Below, in pieces: positions 56,844-64,000 of a stretch of DNA of 64,000 nt. A program made the translations under genes and the position numbers. The stretch covers positions 3,585,501-3,649,500 of the forward strand of contig NZ_CP027666.1 of the NCBI RefSeq assembly GCF_003008535.1. The letters are read 5' to 3'. Each line of letters opens with the position of its first letter. Positions within the stretch are counted from its first letter, which is position 1. Below the pieces are notes generated by a model. It was not told where the DNA came from and ran no database searches. It saw only the letters and a program-made list of their open reading frames with translations. The DNA comes from Ottowia oryzae. GTDB lineage: Bacteria; Pseudomonadota; Gammaproteobacteria; Burkholderiales; Burkholderiaceae_C.

Positions 56844-58547
56844 ATGCCCGCCCTGTTGATTCGCCTGATGCCATTCTTGGGCCACCCGATGCCCAAGGGC
56901 CCGTTGCTGCGCAATGAAGCGCTGGCGGGGCTGACGGTCGGGCTGATGATGATTCCGCAAAGCGTGGCGTATGCGCAGCTGGCGGGCATGCCGCCGGTGA
57001 CGGGCATCTACGCATCGATCCTGCCGGCGCTGGTGGCGGTGCTGTTCTCTTCGTCGCAGCGCCTGTCCGTCGGGCCCACCGCGTTGTCTGCCCTGTTGAT
57101 TGGCGCCTCGCTGACCGGCATGGCTCAGCCAGGCAGCGCCGAATGGATTCAGCTGGCCGTTTGGCTGGCGCTGCTGTCGGGGCTGATGCAGGTTGTGCTG
57201 GGCTGGGCGCACTTCGGTTGGCTGCTGAATGTGGTGAACGCGCCGGTGCTGATGGCCTTCACGCAGGCCGCGGCGGTGCTGATCATCGCGTCGCAGCTTC
57301 CGCCCATGCTCGGCTTTTCTGGCGATTGGCGGGCGATGTGGCAGGCCCCGGCGGTCGACTGGACGGCCGCCGGCTTCGGCGTGGCCACGCTGGCGCTGCT
57401 GATGGGCGTGCGGCGCTGGAAGCCGGGCTTTCCGACGGTGCTGGTGATCGTGCTTGCGAGCGCCGCCATCAGTCGCTGGATCGGATTTGAAGGCCACGGC
57501 GGCAAGGTGGTTGGGCCTTTGCCCAGCGGCCTTCCCGGGTTGCATGTGCCGGGCTGGCCGGGCTGGGACACGCTGGGCAAGTTGGTGATGCCGGTGCTGG
57601 TGATCACCTTGGTCAGCTTTCTGGAGACCGCGTCCTCCGCCAAGGTGGACAGCGAGCGCAAAGGCGAGCGCTGGAATCAGGACCAAGACCTCATCGGCCA
57701 GGGCCTGGCCAAGCTGGCGTCCGGCTTCTCGGGCGCCTTCGCCACCAGCTCATCGTTTTCGCGCTCGGCGCTCAACCTCTACGCGGGCGCGCAGACGGGC
57801 TGGGCGACGATCTTCTCGACGGTGGTCGTGCTGATGGCCTTGCTGTTTTTCACGCCGGTGCTGCGGCCGGTGCCGCATTCGGTGTTGGCAGCCATTGTGG
57901 TGGCAGCGGTGGTGGGCTTGCTCAAGCCGCGGGAGTTCTCGCGGCTTTGGCGCATTTCCAGGGTGGAAGCGGTCATTGCCCTGCTGACCTTCGCCGTCAC
58001 GCTGGCAGCCGCGCCTGCGCTGTACTGGGGGGTTCTGACTGGGGTCCTGATGTCGCTGTCGCTGTTCCTGTACCAGCGCCTGCACCCACGCATCATCGAG
58101 ATCGGACTGCACCCCGACGGCAGTCTGCGTGACCGGCACTTGTGGCATCTGCCACCCCTGGCGCCGCACACACTGGCATTGCGCATGGATGCGGCGCTGG
58201 ACTTTGCCACCGCCGGCCAGTTCGAGCGCTACGTGAGTGAGTGGCTGAGCGCGCACCCTGGCACGCAGGATATATGTTTGTTCGCTCAGCCCATCAACCG
58301 CATCGACGCCACGGGCACTGAAGTGCTGCTGCGCCTGATGAGCCAGTTGCACCACCAACGCATCACCTTGCACTTCAGTGGAATGAAGCTGCCAGTCGAA
58401 AAAATGCTGCTTTCAGCCGGCGCCTTGGCGCCGCAGCCTTGGTTGCACCTGTACCGCACGGACGGCGAAGCCATTGAGGCGCTGCGCCGATTGAACCTCC
58501 CGCCGGCAGCGCCAGACCCGTCGGATTTGCCAGGCGCGGCTATTTAG
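56844..58547 (+). CDS. SulP family anion transporter with STAS domain (second copy)
   Basis: A 567-residue membrane transporter. SulP landmarks are NEALAGLTVGLMMIPQSVAYAQLAGMPPVTGIY (about 24-55), STALSALLIGASLTG-like region, a TM-rich core and the loop AFATSSSFSRSALNLYAG. A C-terminal STAS domain (DICLFAQPINRIDATGTEVLL) begins at about 455. It differs strongly from the SulP at 34537, having a wider TM domain and no DUF-like insert. ATG 56844 is chosen. Frames continue upstream but show no homology. Confidence 0.86.
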   Translation: MPALLIRLMPFLGHPMPKGPLLRNEALAGLTVGLMMIPQSVAYAQLAGMPPVTGIYASILPALVAVLFSSSQRLSVGPTALSALLIGASLTGMAQPGSAEWIQLAVWLALLSGLMQVVLGWAHFGWLLNVVNAPVLMAFTQAAAVLIIASQLPPMLGFSGDWRAMWQAPAVDWTAAGFGVATLALLMGVRRWKPGFPTVLVIVLASAAISRWIGFEGHGGKVVGPLPSGLPGLHVPGWPGWDTLGKLVMPVLVITLVSFLETASSAKVDSERKGERWNQDQDLIGQGLAKLASGFSGAFATSSSFSRSALNLYAGAQTGWATIFSTVVVLMALLFFTPVLRPVPHSVLAAIVVAAVVGLLKPREFSRLWRISRVEAVIALLTFAVTLAAAPALYWGVLTGVLMSLSLFLYQRLHPRIIEIGLHPDGSLRDRHLWHLPPLAPHTLALRMDAALDFATAGQFERYVSEWLSAHPGTQDICLFAQPINRIDATGTEVLLRLMSQLHHQRITLHFSGMKLPVEKMLLSAGALAPQPWLHLYRTDGEAIEALRRLNLPPAAPDPSDLPGAAI

Positions 58548-58575
58548 AGAACTTATGAAGGAATCGCTCTTTCCC

Positions 58576-58616
58576 GCCCGTACAACAAGCGCCGGCAGCT
58601 ATCTTTATTGAAGCAA
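58576..58616. repeat. Dispersed intergenic repeat, copy 22
   Basis: CCGCCCGTACAACAAGCGCC then GGCAGCTATCTTTATTGAAG. It lies in the convergent gap between sulP2 and the IPTL gene. Confidence 0.5.
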
Positions 58617-58683
58617 GAAAGCGCCGAAAGCCAGCACCGTGCCCATCAGGTCACAGCGCCCCAGCGCCATGGCTCTGGGCGTT

Positions 58684-59895
58684 TCAGCCTCGTCGCCACC
58701 GCCTGTGCCAGCCCAAGGCCGGCAAGGCCAGTGCCAACGCCAGCAGCCCCCAACCACCCAGCAGCGGCACCGGCGCGACGCCGGCCACATTGATGGTCAG
58801 CGTCTTGGCCGTCGGATCGAGCGTGGCAGCCAATGCCGTCTCCACTACGCCGAACACAATGCCATGCGCATCATCGCCCGATTCGCGCAGGCTGATGCTG
58901 GACACGCCAGCCGGCAATGAAAAGAAGGTGTACCCCTGTGAAGTTGCCGGCGACACCGGATTGGTGGAGATAACAGTGCCCGTCAGCCCCAACGCAGCGG
59001 GGTTGGTGCCGATGTTGGTGTCCTGCCCATCCAGATAAGCGTAGAAATTGGTGCCAAAGGCGTCGCCATTGCCGATCACCGATAGAGGCACGCTTGAAGT
59101 GGTGGTCTGGTTGTCCAGCGTTGAACCGCCCAGGCCGGCGACTCCGAACACATAGGTGTAGGTGGTGGTGGCCGTAGCCAATGCGGTGGCCGTGGCTGGC
59201 GCGCCGTTGTTGCGGAATTCCCAGGTCGAATCGCGCGCCGAAGGCATGCTGATCTCGTCAAGGTACCTGGTGGGATAGGTCACGCTGGCGTTGAACAGTG
59301 TCGATGTGACGGTCGCAACCGACGGCTGCCAGGTGGACCAGACGTTCGCGCCCGAGTCCACGGTACCCACCACCGCCAAGTTCGGGTGGCCCGCAGTGGG
59401 CAGCGCTGCCGTTGCCGTTCTGCTGTTGTTGAGCGCGGTGGCCACAGCGCTCTGGTTGGTCAGGAGTGTGACCGTGTTGGTATTGCCCGTGCCACTGTCC
59501 TGCACCTGAAAGGTGAAGCTGCTGTAGGGCGCGCCAGACGCGCCTGCAACCGGCGTGTAGCGGAGCAAACCGCTGGCGATATCGGTCGCCGCGACCAGCG
59601 CCCCCGCCATCACTGGCACGCCGTTCAGTGTGAGCGCACCCTGGGCGGGCAGCGTCGTGATCTTGACCGCCTGGAGCGTGTCGCCCGGTGCATCATTGGG
59701 ATCGCTGAACCCGAAATCTGCAACCTGGAAGGTATAGGTACTGTCCTGACTGGTGGACACGGCGCCCGAAGTGCCCGACGGCGCGTGGTTACCGGCCAAT
59801 GCCGGCATCGCCGTGCACACGATGGCTGTGGCCAGCAAGGCCCTTGCCAGACGCGAGGCACTCGGCGTGCAATCAGATTTGTGCATGTTAGGCAT
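58684..59895 (-). CDS. Exported protein with IPTL-type (XrtH) sorting signal
   Basis: A 403-residue secreted protein. The signal peptide ends near TAMPALAGNHAPSG. The first domain (about 35-120) resembles cadherin/choice-of-anchor repeats (YTFQVADFGFSDPNDAPGD, LTLNGVPVMAGALVAATDIASG). The central part is Thr/Ser/Asn-rich (choice-of-anchor type). The C-terminus VPLLGGWGLLALALALPALG with WHRRWRRG is an IPTL-like exosortase-H signal. ATG 59895 is chosen; a TTG two codons earlier also keeps the frame open. The upstream ribosome binding site is weak. Confidence 0.75.
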   Translation of the reverse strand: MPNMHKSDCTPSASRLARALLATAIVCTAMPALAGNHAPSGTSGAVSTSQDSTYTFQVADFGFSDPNDAPGDTLQAVKITTLPAQGALTLNGVPVMAGALVAATDIASGLLRYTPVAGASGAPYSSFTFQVQDSGTGNTNTVTLLTNQSAVATALNNSRTATAALPTAGHPNLAVVGTVDSGANVWSTWQPSVATVTSTLFNASVTYPTRYLDEISMPSARDSTWEFRNNGAPATATALATATTTYTYVFGVAGLGGSTLDNQTTTSSVPLSVIGNGDAFGTNFYAYLDGQDTNIGTNPAALGLTGTVISTNPVSPATSQGYTFFSLPAGVSSISLRESGDDAHGIVFGVVETALAATLDPTAKTLTINVAGVAPVPLLGGWGLLALALALPALGWHRRWRRG

Positions 59896-60289
59896 GTCCA
59901 ATCGTAAGGAATCGCGTCTTATCGGCCTGTGGCAAGGCCATTGGGTCGCTCCGCAACGCGCAAAACATCACGGTACGCGCCATCAACCCTTGCGCAGATC
60001 AGACGCCAGACATGCCTGAGACAGCGACACCGCAGCGCTGTTACAGGATGGTCAAGCGGGCGACGCGGCGCACAGTGCTCGAAGAAACGGGGCGGGTCAG
60101 GGTACGGGTGTACGCACGCTTGGATTGCGGCGCGGGTGGTGCGGATCGCCGGTTTGTGAAGCATTCGCTACGGCGTTTTGAGCCGCCAGCTCAGGCTTTG
60201 GCTGCAGCTTCAACCCATAGATGAATCACAAGCCAATGGCCGCTCAGCGCTTGCACAATGAGCGCCAAACGCTACAGCTTCAGTAGCAA
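59896..60289. other. 394-bp gene-free region
   Basis: Between the IPTL protein gene and the BLUF gene, both on the minus strand. No gene, no repeat of the main family and no terminator are seen. It includes the IPTL gene's likely promoter. Confidence 0.45.
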
Positions 60290-60712
60290 TCAAGTGTGCC
60301 CGACGATGTTCGCCGTGGCCATCAGGTCTTCCAGCAGCGCCATCGACACCTTGCCCGAGACGGCGTAGGGATCGAGCACAGCCCGTTCAGAGTACTTCAG
60401 CAGCACGCTCGCGTTCACGCGGCCCACGTCGACCAGGCCCATGCTCCAGCCGCCGAAGCGGCGCTCCAGGATTTCCTCGAAGTGCAGCAGCAGCACGTCT
60501 TTGTGGCGCGGGTCGCGCTGGATGGTGCCGTACAGCTCGCTCACGGTTTGGCGGCCGCCCTCGATGGCCTGCATGAACACGCCGCCGCCGTATGCCAGCA
60601 CGCCAGTGATGCCGTTAGCCTGGTTGTGTTGCCGGGCAGAGGCGAGGATGCCGCTGACCACCGCGGGCGAGGTGTCCACGGCGCGGCTGGCGTAAAGCAG
60701 ACGGACCAGCAT
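60290..60712 (-). CDS. BLUF-domain blue-light photoreceptor
   Basis: A 140-residue FAD-binding light sensor. Landmarks of the BLUF fold are the flavin-contacting Tyr (RLLYASRA, Y7), Asn (HNQANGITGVL, N30) and Gln (VFMQAIEGG, Q48), with the 18-residue N-to-Q spacing of AppA. The C-terminal part (LERRFGGWSMGLVDVGRVNA) fits BLUF short proteins. There is no output domain, so it probably acts through a protein partner. ATG 60712 starts 2 bases after the folE stop, with AGAGGAG upstream inside folE. Confidence 0.88.
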   Translation of the reverse strand: MLVRLLYASRAVDTSPAVVSGILASARQHNQANGITGVLAYGGGVFMQAIEGGRQTVSELYGTIQRDPRHKDVLLLHFEEILERRFGGWSMGLVDVGRVNASVLLKYSERAVLDPYAVSGKVSMALLEDLMATANIVGHT

Positions 60713-60714
60713 GC

Positions 60715-61440
60715 TCAACTCCTCTGCGGAATCAGGGAAAGAAACTCGCGGCGCAGGTTCATGTCTTTCAAGAACACGCCGCGCATGACCGAGTTGATCA
60801 TCTTGCTGTCCATGTCCTTCACGCCGCGCCACGCCATGCAGAAATGCGTGGCCTCCATGACCAGCGCCAGCCCATCGGGCTTGGTCTTGGTCTGAATCAG
60901 GTCGGCCAGTTGCACCACGGCTTCTTCCTGGATCTGCGGGCGACCCATGATCCATTCGGCCAGGCGCGCGTACTTCGACAGGCCGATGACGTTGGTATGT
61001 TCGTTGGGCATCACGCCGATCCACAGCCGCCCGATCACGGGGCAAAAATGGTGGCTGCAGGCCGATCGCACGGTGATGGGGCCGACGATCATCAGCTCGT
61101 TCAGGCGCTCGGCGTTCGGGAATTCGGTGATCGTGGGCGGCGCGACGTAACGGCCCCTGAAGACCTCCGTCAAGTACATCTTGGCCACGCGGCGCGCGGT
61201 GCTGCGCGTGTTGTGGTCGTCGGCAGTGTCGATCACCATGCTGTCCAGCACGCCCTGCATCTGGTGCGTCACTTCGTCCAGCAGTTTGTCCAGCTCGCCC
61301 GGCTCGATGAACTCGGCGATGTTGTCGTTGGCGTTGAAGCGCCGCTTGGCTGCCTGCAGGCGCTCGCGGATCTTCACGGACATGGGAACGCCTTGATCGG
61401 ACGGATCGGGCGCGGCAGGCAGATCGGGTTCGGGCTTCAT
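60715..61440 (-). CDS. folE: GTP cyclohydrolase I (type I FolE)
   Basis: Converts GTP to 7,8-dihydroneopterin triphosphate, the first step of tetrahydrofolate synthesis. It has 241 residues. The zinc-binding Cys and His (VRSACSHHFCPVIGRLWIG and THFCMAWRGV) and RRVAKMYLTEVFRGRY are conserved. The ATG at 61440 (MKPEPDLP) is chosen; MSVKIRERLQ at 61383 is an alternative with an AAGG site. It is followed with only 2 bases by the BLUF gene. Confidence 0.94.
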   Translation of the reverse strand: MKPEPDLPAAPDPSDQGVPMSVKIRERLQAAKRRFNANDNIAEFIEPGELDKLLDEVTHQMQGVLDSMVIDTADDHNTRSTARRVAKMYLTEVFRGRYVAPPTITEFPNAERLNELMIVGPITVRSACSHHFCPVIGRLWIGVMPNEHTNVIGLSKYARLAEWIMGRPQIQEEAVVQLADLIQTKTKPDGLALVMEATHFCMAWRGVKDMDSKMINSVMRGVFLKDMNLRREFLSLIPQRS

Positions 61441-61467
61441 GGTGTGGGGCGATGGTAGCAGCATTGC

Positions 61468-61532
61468 CTTATGAACAAAAACGCCGCTTGCGCAATCACC
61501 GCCTGCGCAAGCAGCTACTTTTTATATAGCAT
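61468..61532. repeat. Dispersed intergenic repeat, copy 23
   Basis: TTATGAACAAAAACGCCGCT, TGCGCAATCACCGCCTGCGC and AAGCAGCTACTTTTTATATA: a diverged copy lying between the nuclease gene and folE. Confidence 0.5.
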
Positions 61533-62338
61533 CAGAAGCGCGACTCAGGCAGCGCGCCGTGCATGCGGAACTCGGCGATCAGTGGCAAATGGTCCGACAT
61601 GCGGCTCCAGATGCGCCCGCGCGGCGCCGCCAAGCTGAGCGGGTGCAGCCCGCGCGCATAGATGTGGTCCAGCTGGGCTACCGGAAAGCGCGACGGGTAC
61701 GTCAAGGTGCGCGGCCCTTCCAGCGCGTTGAGCGAATCCACCCCCAGCAATTGGCGCACGCGCGTGCCCCAGTCGTTGAAGTCGCCGGCGACCAGCACAG
61801 GCGCATCCAGCGGGATCTCGCGCGCCACGTAGCGGCGCAAATGAATTGCCTGGCGCACGCGGCTGGCGGGCAGCAGGCCAAAGTGCACGACGATGACATG
61901 CACGTTGACACCCGCCACTTTCAGCTCGACATGCAGCAGCCCGCGCTGCTCGAAACGGTGGTCGGACATGTCTTCGTGGCTGTACCGCACGATGGGCCAG
62001 CGCGACAGCAGCGCGTTGCCGTGCTCGCCGTCGCGCGTCACCGCGTTGGTGTGGTACACGGCCTCGTAGCCCTCGGGTGCCAGGAATTCCGCCTGCGGTT
62101 TGTCGGGCCAGCCTGAGAAGCGGCTGGCTTCTCGGCGGTTCATGGCGCGCACTTCTTGCAGGCAAACGATGTCGGCATCCAGTGTTTCGACGGCCAGCGC
62201 CAGGTTGTGGATCTCCAGCCGACGCGCCGGGCCCACACCCTGCACGCCCTTGTGAATGTTGTAGGTGGCCACCCGCAACAGATACGGATCGGCGTCCGGC
62301 GGTGCGGCGTCATCAGGGAGAAGATGCGTGGGGTTCAT
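61532..62338 (-). CDS. Endonuclease/exonuclease/phosphatase (EEP) family protein
   Basis: Cytoplasmic phosphodiesterase of 268 residues. EEP landmarks are LRVATYNIHKGVQGVGPAR (Asn near residue 27), DIVCLQEVRAMN (Glu near 62), VHFGLLPASRVRQ, VLVAGDFNDWG (Asp/Asn near 188) and the C-terminal MSDHLPLIAEFRM (His near 258). The substrate is unknown; relatives act on DNA or inositol phosphates. ATG 62338 overlaps the nudB stop (ATGA). Confidence 0.87.
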   Translation of the reverse strand: MNPTHLLPDDAAPPDADPYLLRVATYNIHKGVQGVGPARRLEIHNLALAVETLDADIVCLQEVRAMNRREASRFSGWPDKPQAEFLAPEGYEAVYHTNAVTRDGEHGNALLSRWPIVRYSHEDMSDHRFEQRGLLHVELKVAGVNVHVIVVHFGLLPASRVRQAIHLRRYVAREIPLDAPVLVAGDFNDWGTRVRQLLGVDSLNALEGPRTLTYPSRFPVAQLDHIYARGLHPLSLAAPRGRIWSRMSDHLPLIAEFRMHGALPESRF

Positions 62339-62802
62339 GCGTTCAATCCTGCGCCAGCAAAGCGCGGCAGCAGCAAACAGGCCTCGGCGTTAGATGGCGA
62401 ATAGCAGCAGTCGGCCGCTTCGCGCCAGGGCAGCCAGCGGTAATGCGTGTGCTCTCTGGGGTTGAGTGTGACGCTGATGCCGGTCGGCACTCGTAGGCTG
62501 AATACGCGTTCGACGTTGCGTGTCACGCCCGGCGCGTAGCGATGCAGCCACTGGGGGTAAATGTCGTACACGTTCTGCAGTTCCCAGTCGCGCAGCAGGC
62601 AATCCGGGCCGGTGGCGTCGATACCCGTTTCCTCAAGCACTTCGCGCGTCGCGGTCTGGGCGAATGGCTCGCCCTCCTCGTCCTTGCTGCCGGTCACGCA
62701 CTGCCAAAAGTCTGAGGCGCTGTCGGCACGGCGCATCATCAGCACTTGCAGCGCCGGCGTGTGGATGAGCACCAGCACGGATTGGGGAATTTTGTAGCGC
62801 AT
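62335..62802 (-). CDS. nudB: Dihydroneopterin triphosphate diphosphatase (NudB)
   Basis: Nudix hydrolase that removes pyrophosphate from the FolE product. It has 155 residues. The Nudix box is complete: GSKDEEGEPFAQTATREVLEETGI (about 41-64, G-x5-E-x7-REVLEETG), with downstream YDIYPQWLHRYAPGVTRNVER and HTHYRWLPW typical of NudB. ATG 62802 has GGAGG 5 bases upstream. Cluster with folE two genes downstream supports a folate role. Confidence 0.9.
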   Translation of the reverse strand: MRYKIPQSVLVLIHTPALQVLMMRRADSASDFWQCVTGSKDEEGEPFAQTATREVLEETGIDATGPDCLLRDWELQNVYDIYPQWLHRYAPGVTRNVERVFSLRVPTGISVTLNPREHTHYRWLPWREAADCCYSPSNAEACLLLPRFAGAGLNA

Positions 62803-62847
62803 GGCCACCTCCGCGCAGCCCGCCCGCAGAATGCGCTGCCGATCCGC

Positions 62848-63243
62848 TCAGCCGCGTCGCATGAAGGCACGCACCAAGGGCTGCGTGCGCTGCACCATCT
62901 GCCACGCCGCGAAGGCGCGGGAGCCCAGCCGCATGAAGGCGCGTGGCCTGGCGATCACCGCGCCCAACAGCCCGGCCACGGCGACGGCGACCAGGCCCGG
63001 GTGCGCCTTCACCCACTGCGCGCCGTCGGCCACCCGGTCGGCGGCGCGAAAGACAGGCTGAACCCGCCCAGCCTTGAACGAAAGCTGGTTGCGCAAATAG
63101 TCGGATCGCAGTTTGAGCTGATCGCGCCGCGACAGGAGATCGTCGTCGACATCGATCTTTTTGCGCCTGACATGGCGAGCGGCCTGCGCGCGCGCAACCT
63201 CGTCCGGCTGCGCTGCATCATCAGGAGCAGGCGCATCCCTCAC
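62848..63243 (-). CDS. YqjK-like hypothetical protein
   Basis: A 131-residue basic protein with one hydrophobic segment (about 85-105: GLVAVAVAGLLGAVIARP). It follows the yqjE-like gene with a GTGA overlap (GTG start at 63243 inside the upstream stop) and matches the position of yqjK in the yqjD-yqjE-yqjK operon of enterobacteria. The similarity is positional and compositional. No function is known. Confidence 0.65.
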   Translation of the reverse strand: MRDAPAPDDAAQPDEVARAQAARHVRRKKIDVDDDLLSRRDQLKLRSDYLRNQLSFKAGRVQPVFRAADRVADGAQWVKAHPGLVAVAVAGLLGAVIARPRAFMRLGSRAFAAWQMVQRTQPLVRAFMRRG

Positions 63244-63632
63244 GGCGCGTCTCCGCGAAGGCGTTGCTGATCGCGGCGAAGCTCGTCGCGCGTGGCGCCA
63301 AACATCTCGACCAGGCCGCGGAGCTTGCCCTGCGCCGTCAGCAGCGCGACGATGCCGCCGCCCAGAAACAGCGCTGTGAAAACGCCCAACGCCAACAGCG
63401 GATGGCTGTCCCACAGCCAGACGGTGATCAGCAGGGCGAGAAAAATGACGCCGAACGCCGCCATGACGGCGCCCAGCACACCGACCACGCACACCAGAAT
63501 CAGGCGCTGCAGGCCGATGCGGGCCTCGATGGTCAGCAGTTCGAGCCGAACTTCTGCCAGTTCGAGAACGTTCGCCAACCAGCCCCGCACGCGTCTTTCG
63601 CTGCGGCCGGAGTGGGTTGAATCGTCGGCCAT
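63240..63632 (-). CDS. Phage-holin-like membrane protein (YqjE family)
   Basis: A 130-residue inner-membrane protein with two TM segments (about 48-73 and 80-103), a basic N-terminus and a cytoplasmic C-terminus. The layout RVRGWLANVLELAEVRLELLTIEARIGLQRLIL fits the actinobacterial holin-X/YqjE group. ATG 63632 (MADDSTHSG) is chosen; an ATG 4 codons earlier is possible. It overlaps the downstream gene. Confidence 0.78.
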   Translation of the reverse strand: MADDSTHSGRSERRVRGWLANVLELAEVRLELLTIEARIGLQRLILVCVVGVLGAVMAAFGVIFLALLITVWLWDSHPLLALGVFTALFLGGGIVALLTAQGKLRGLVEMFGATRDELRRDQQRLRGDAP

Positions 63633-63711
63633 GGGATGAATCAATGGATTGGGAGCTTCAGCCTTCCCTGCGAAGGCATGAGTGCTTGCGGAGCAGTCCG
63701 ATCAACTCGGA

Positions 63712-64000
63712 TCAGCGACGGCCCAGGAGCACGCCAATCAAGATGCCCAGCGCGGCGGCGGCACCGATCGACGACCAGGGGTTGTCGTGCACGTATTCGT
63801 CCGTCGCGGTGGCGGCTTGGCGTGCGCGGGCGCGCACAGCGGCGTCGGCATCGGCGAGCTTTTCGCGGGCGACGTTCAGGTTCTCTCGGGCGCGGGCACG
63901 CAGCTCGTTCACGCGGCTGTCGGTCTGGCCAGCGGTGGCCGCCAGCAGGTCTTCTGCATCGGAAATCACGCGGCGCAGGTTGGACACGAGTTGTTCTTTG
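63712..64000 (-). CDS. DUF883 (YqjD/ElaB-like) protein, 5' end outside window
   Basis: At least 95 residues. The layout is a charged amphipathic helix (NLRRVISDAEDLLAATAGQT), RARENLNVAREKL, then one C-terminal TM segment with the cationic end (SIGAAAALGILIGVLLGRR). The frame continues past the window edge (KEQLVSN upstream in the reading direction), so the start is not seen; the GTG at 63987 lies within the domain and is not a believable start. With yqjE- and yqjK-like genes it reproduces the yqjD-yqjE-yqjK order. Confidence 0.85.
   Translation of the reverse strand, partial: KEQLVSNLRRVISDAEDLLAATAGQTDSRVNELRARARENLNVAREKLADADAAVRARARQAATATDEYVHDNPWSSIGAAAALGILIGVLLGRR

Noticed and set aside
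60012..60224. 70-residue frame between the IPTL gene and the BLUF gene
   Set aside because: No family resemblance, no good ribosome binding site, and Arg/Val-rich composition typical of chance frames in GC-rich DNA.
63240..63632. Prophage holin
   Set aside because: The holin-like label comes from shared topology. The context (DUF883 gene upstream, YqjK-like gene downstream) is the yqjD-E-K type, and no other phage genes are seen.
1..64000. tRNA or rRNA genes
   Set aside because: Reading both strands I saw no cloverleaf with a T-loop GTTCGAATC-type sequence ending in CCA and no rRNA segment. A short GTTCGAGCC at about 44946 belongs to a dispersed repeat.

Overview
The window is high-GC DNA typical of a betaproteobacterium of the order Burkholderiales, most likely Comamonadaceae (Acidovorax/Ottowia/Comamonas-like). 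The basis is the gene order of the protocatechuate 4,5-cleavage cluster (Comamonas pmd type), the gpsA-secB-grxC-rhodanese/gpmA-ctpA-moeB neighbourhood, several IPTL-type (exosortase H) sorting signals, and a dispersed intergenic repeat built around AGCTATC and GCGCTGG. No rRNA, tRNA, CRISPR array, insertion sequence or prophage was recognised. Species-level identity is inference.

Layout. 1-7 kb: the phosphate regulon (phoB, phoU, pstBACS on the minus strand), with a Pho box between pstS and the divergent exopolyphosphatase gene ppx. 7-12 kb: a DSP-type phosphatase, a large AI-2E-like permease fused to B12-binding-like and GAF domains, and an aldo/keto reductase. 11.8-21 kb: a complete-looking protocatechuate meta-cleavage operon (pmdK-E-F-[Bug]-D-[DUF1304]-AB fusion-C) read from a divergent LysR promoter with a perfect T-N11-A box. 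21-24 kb: a Fur-box iron locus (bfd, tonB, exbB, exbD, hemP). 24-25 kb: a four-copy repeat array of unknown nature. 25-29 kb: an orphan ureD, an uncharacterised lower-GC gene and an NHL-type surface protein with a likely compensated frameshift.

28.6-42.4 kb is mostly housekeeping: mrp/apbC, a patatin-like lipase, metG (with a dispersed repeat inside its linker), a secreted protein, a SulP transporter, an ABC-ATPase remnant, a BamE-like lipoprotein, DUF3460, scpA, panB, a GntP-type permease and panC. 42.4-46.2 kb is a surface-protein island: a midcut-type XrtH substrate, a collagen-like protein with 34 uninterrupted Gly-X-Y triplets, another IPTL protein and an AraC regulator. 46.7-55.6 kb holds gpsA-secB-grxC-rhodanese facing gpmA-ctpA-moeB, then a receiver protein, a NarL-type regulator, a CHASE3 histidine kinase and a DUF883 protein. 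56-60 kb has a DUF4124 protein, a second SulP transporter and a fourth XrtH-type substrate. 60.3-64 kb has a folate-linked run (nudB, an EEP-family nuclease, folE) ending in a BLUF photoreceptor gene 2 bp after folE, and a yqjD/yqjE/yqjK-like membrane-protein cluster cut by the window edge.

The most unusual items are the four-copy hairpin repeat array after hemP, the folE-BLUF coupling, the alpha-first fusion of the protocatechuate dioxygenase subunits, the permease-sensor fusion, the XrtH/collagen island, and the spread of one repeat family into protein-coding and translation-start positions.
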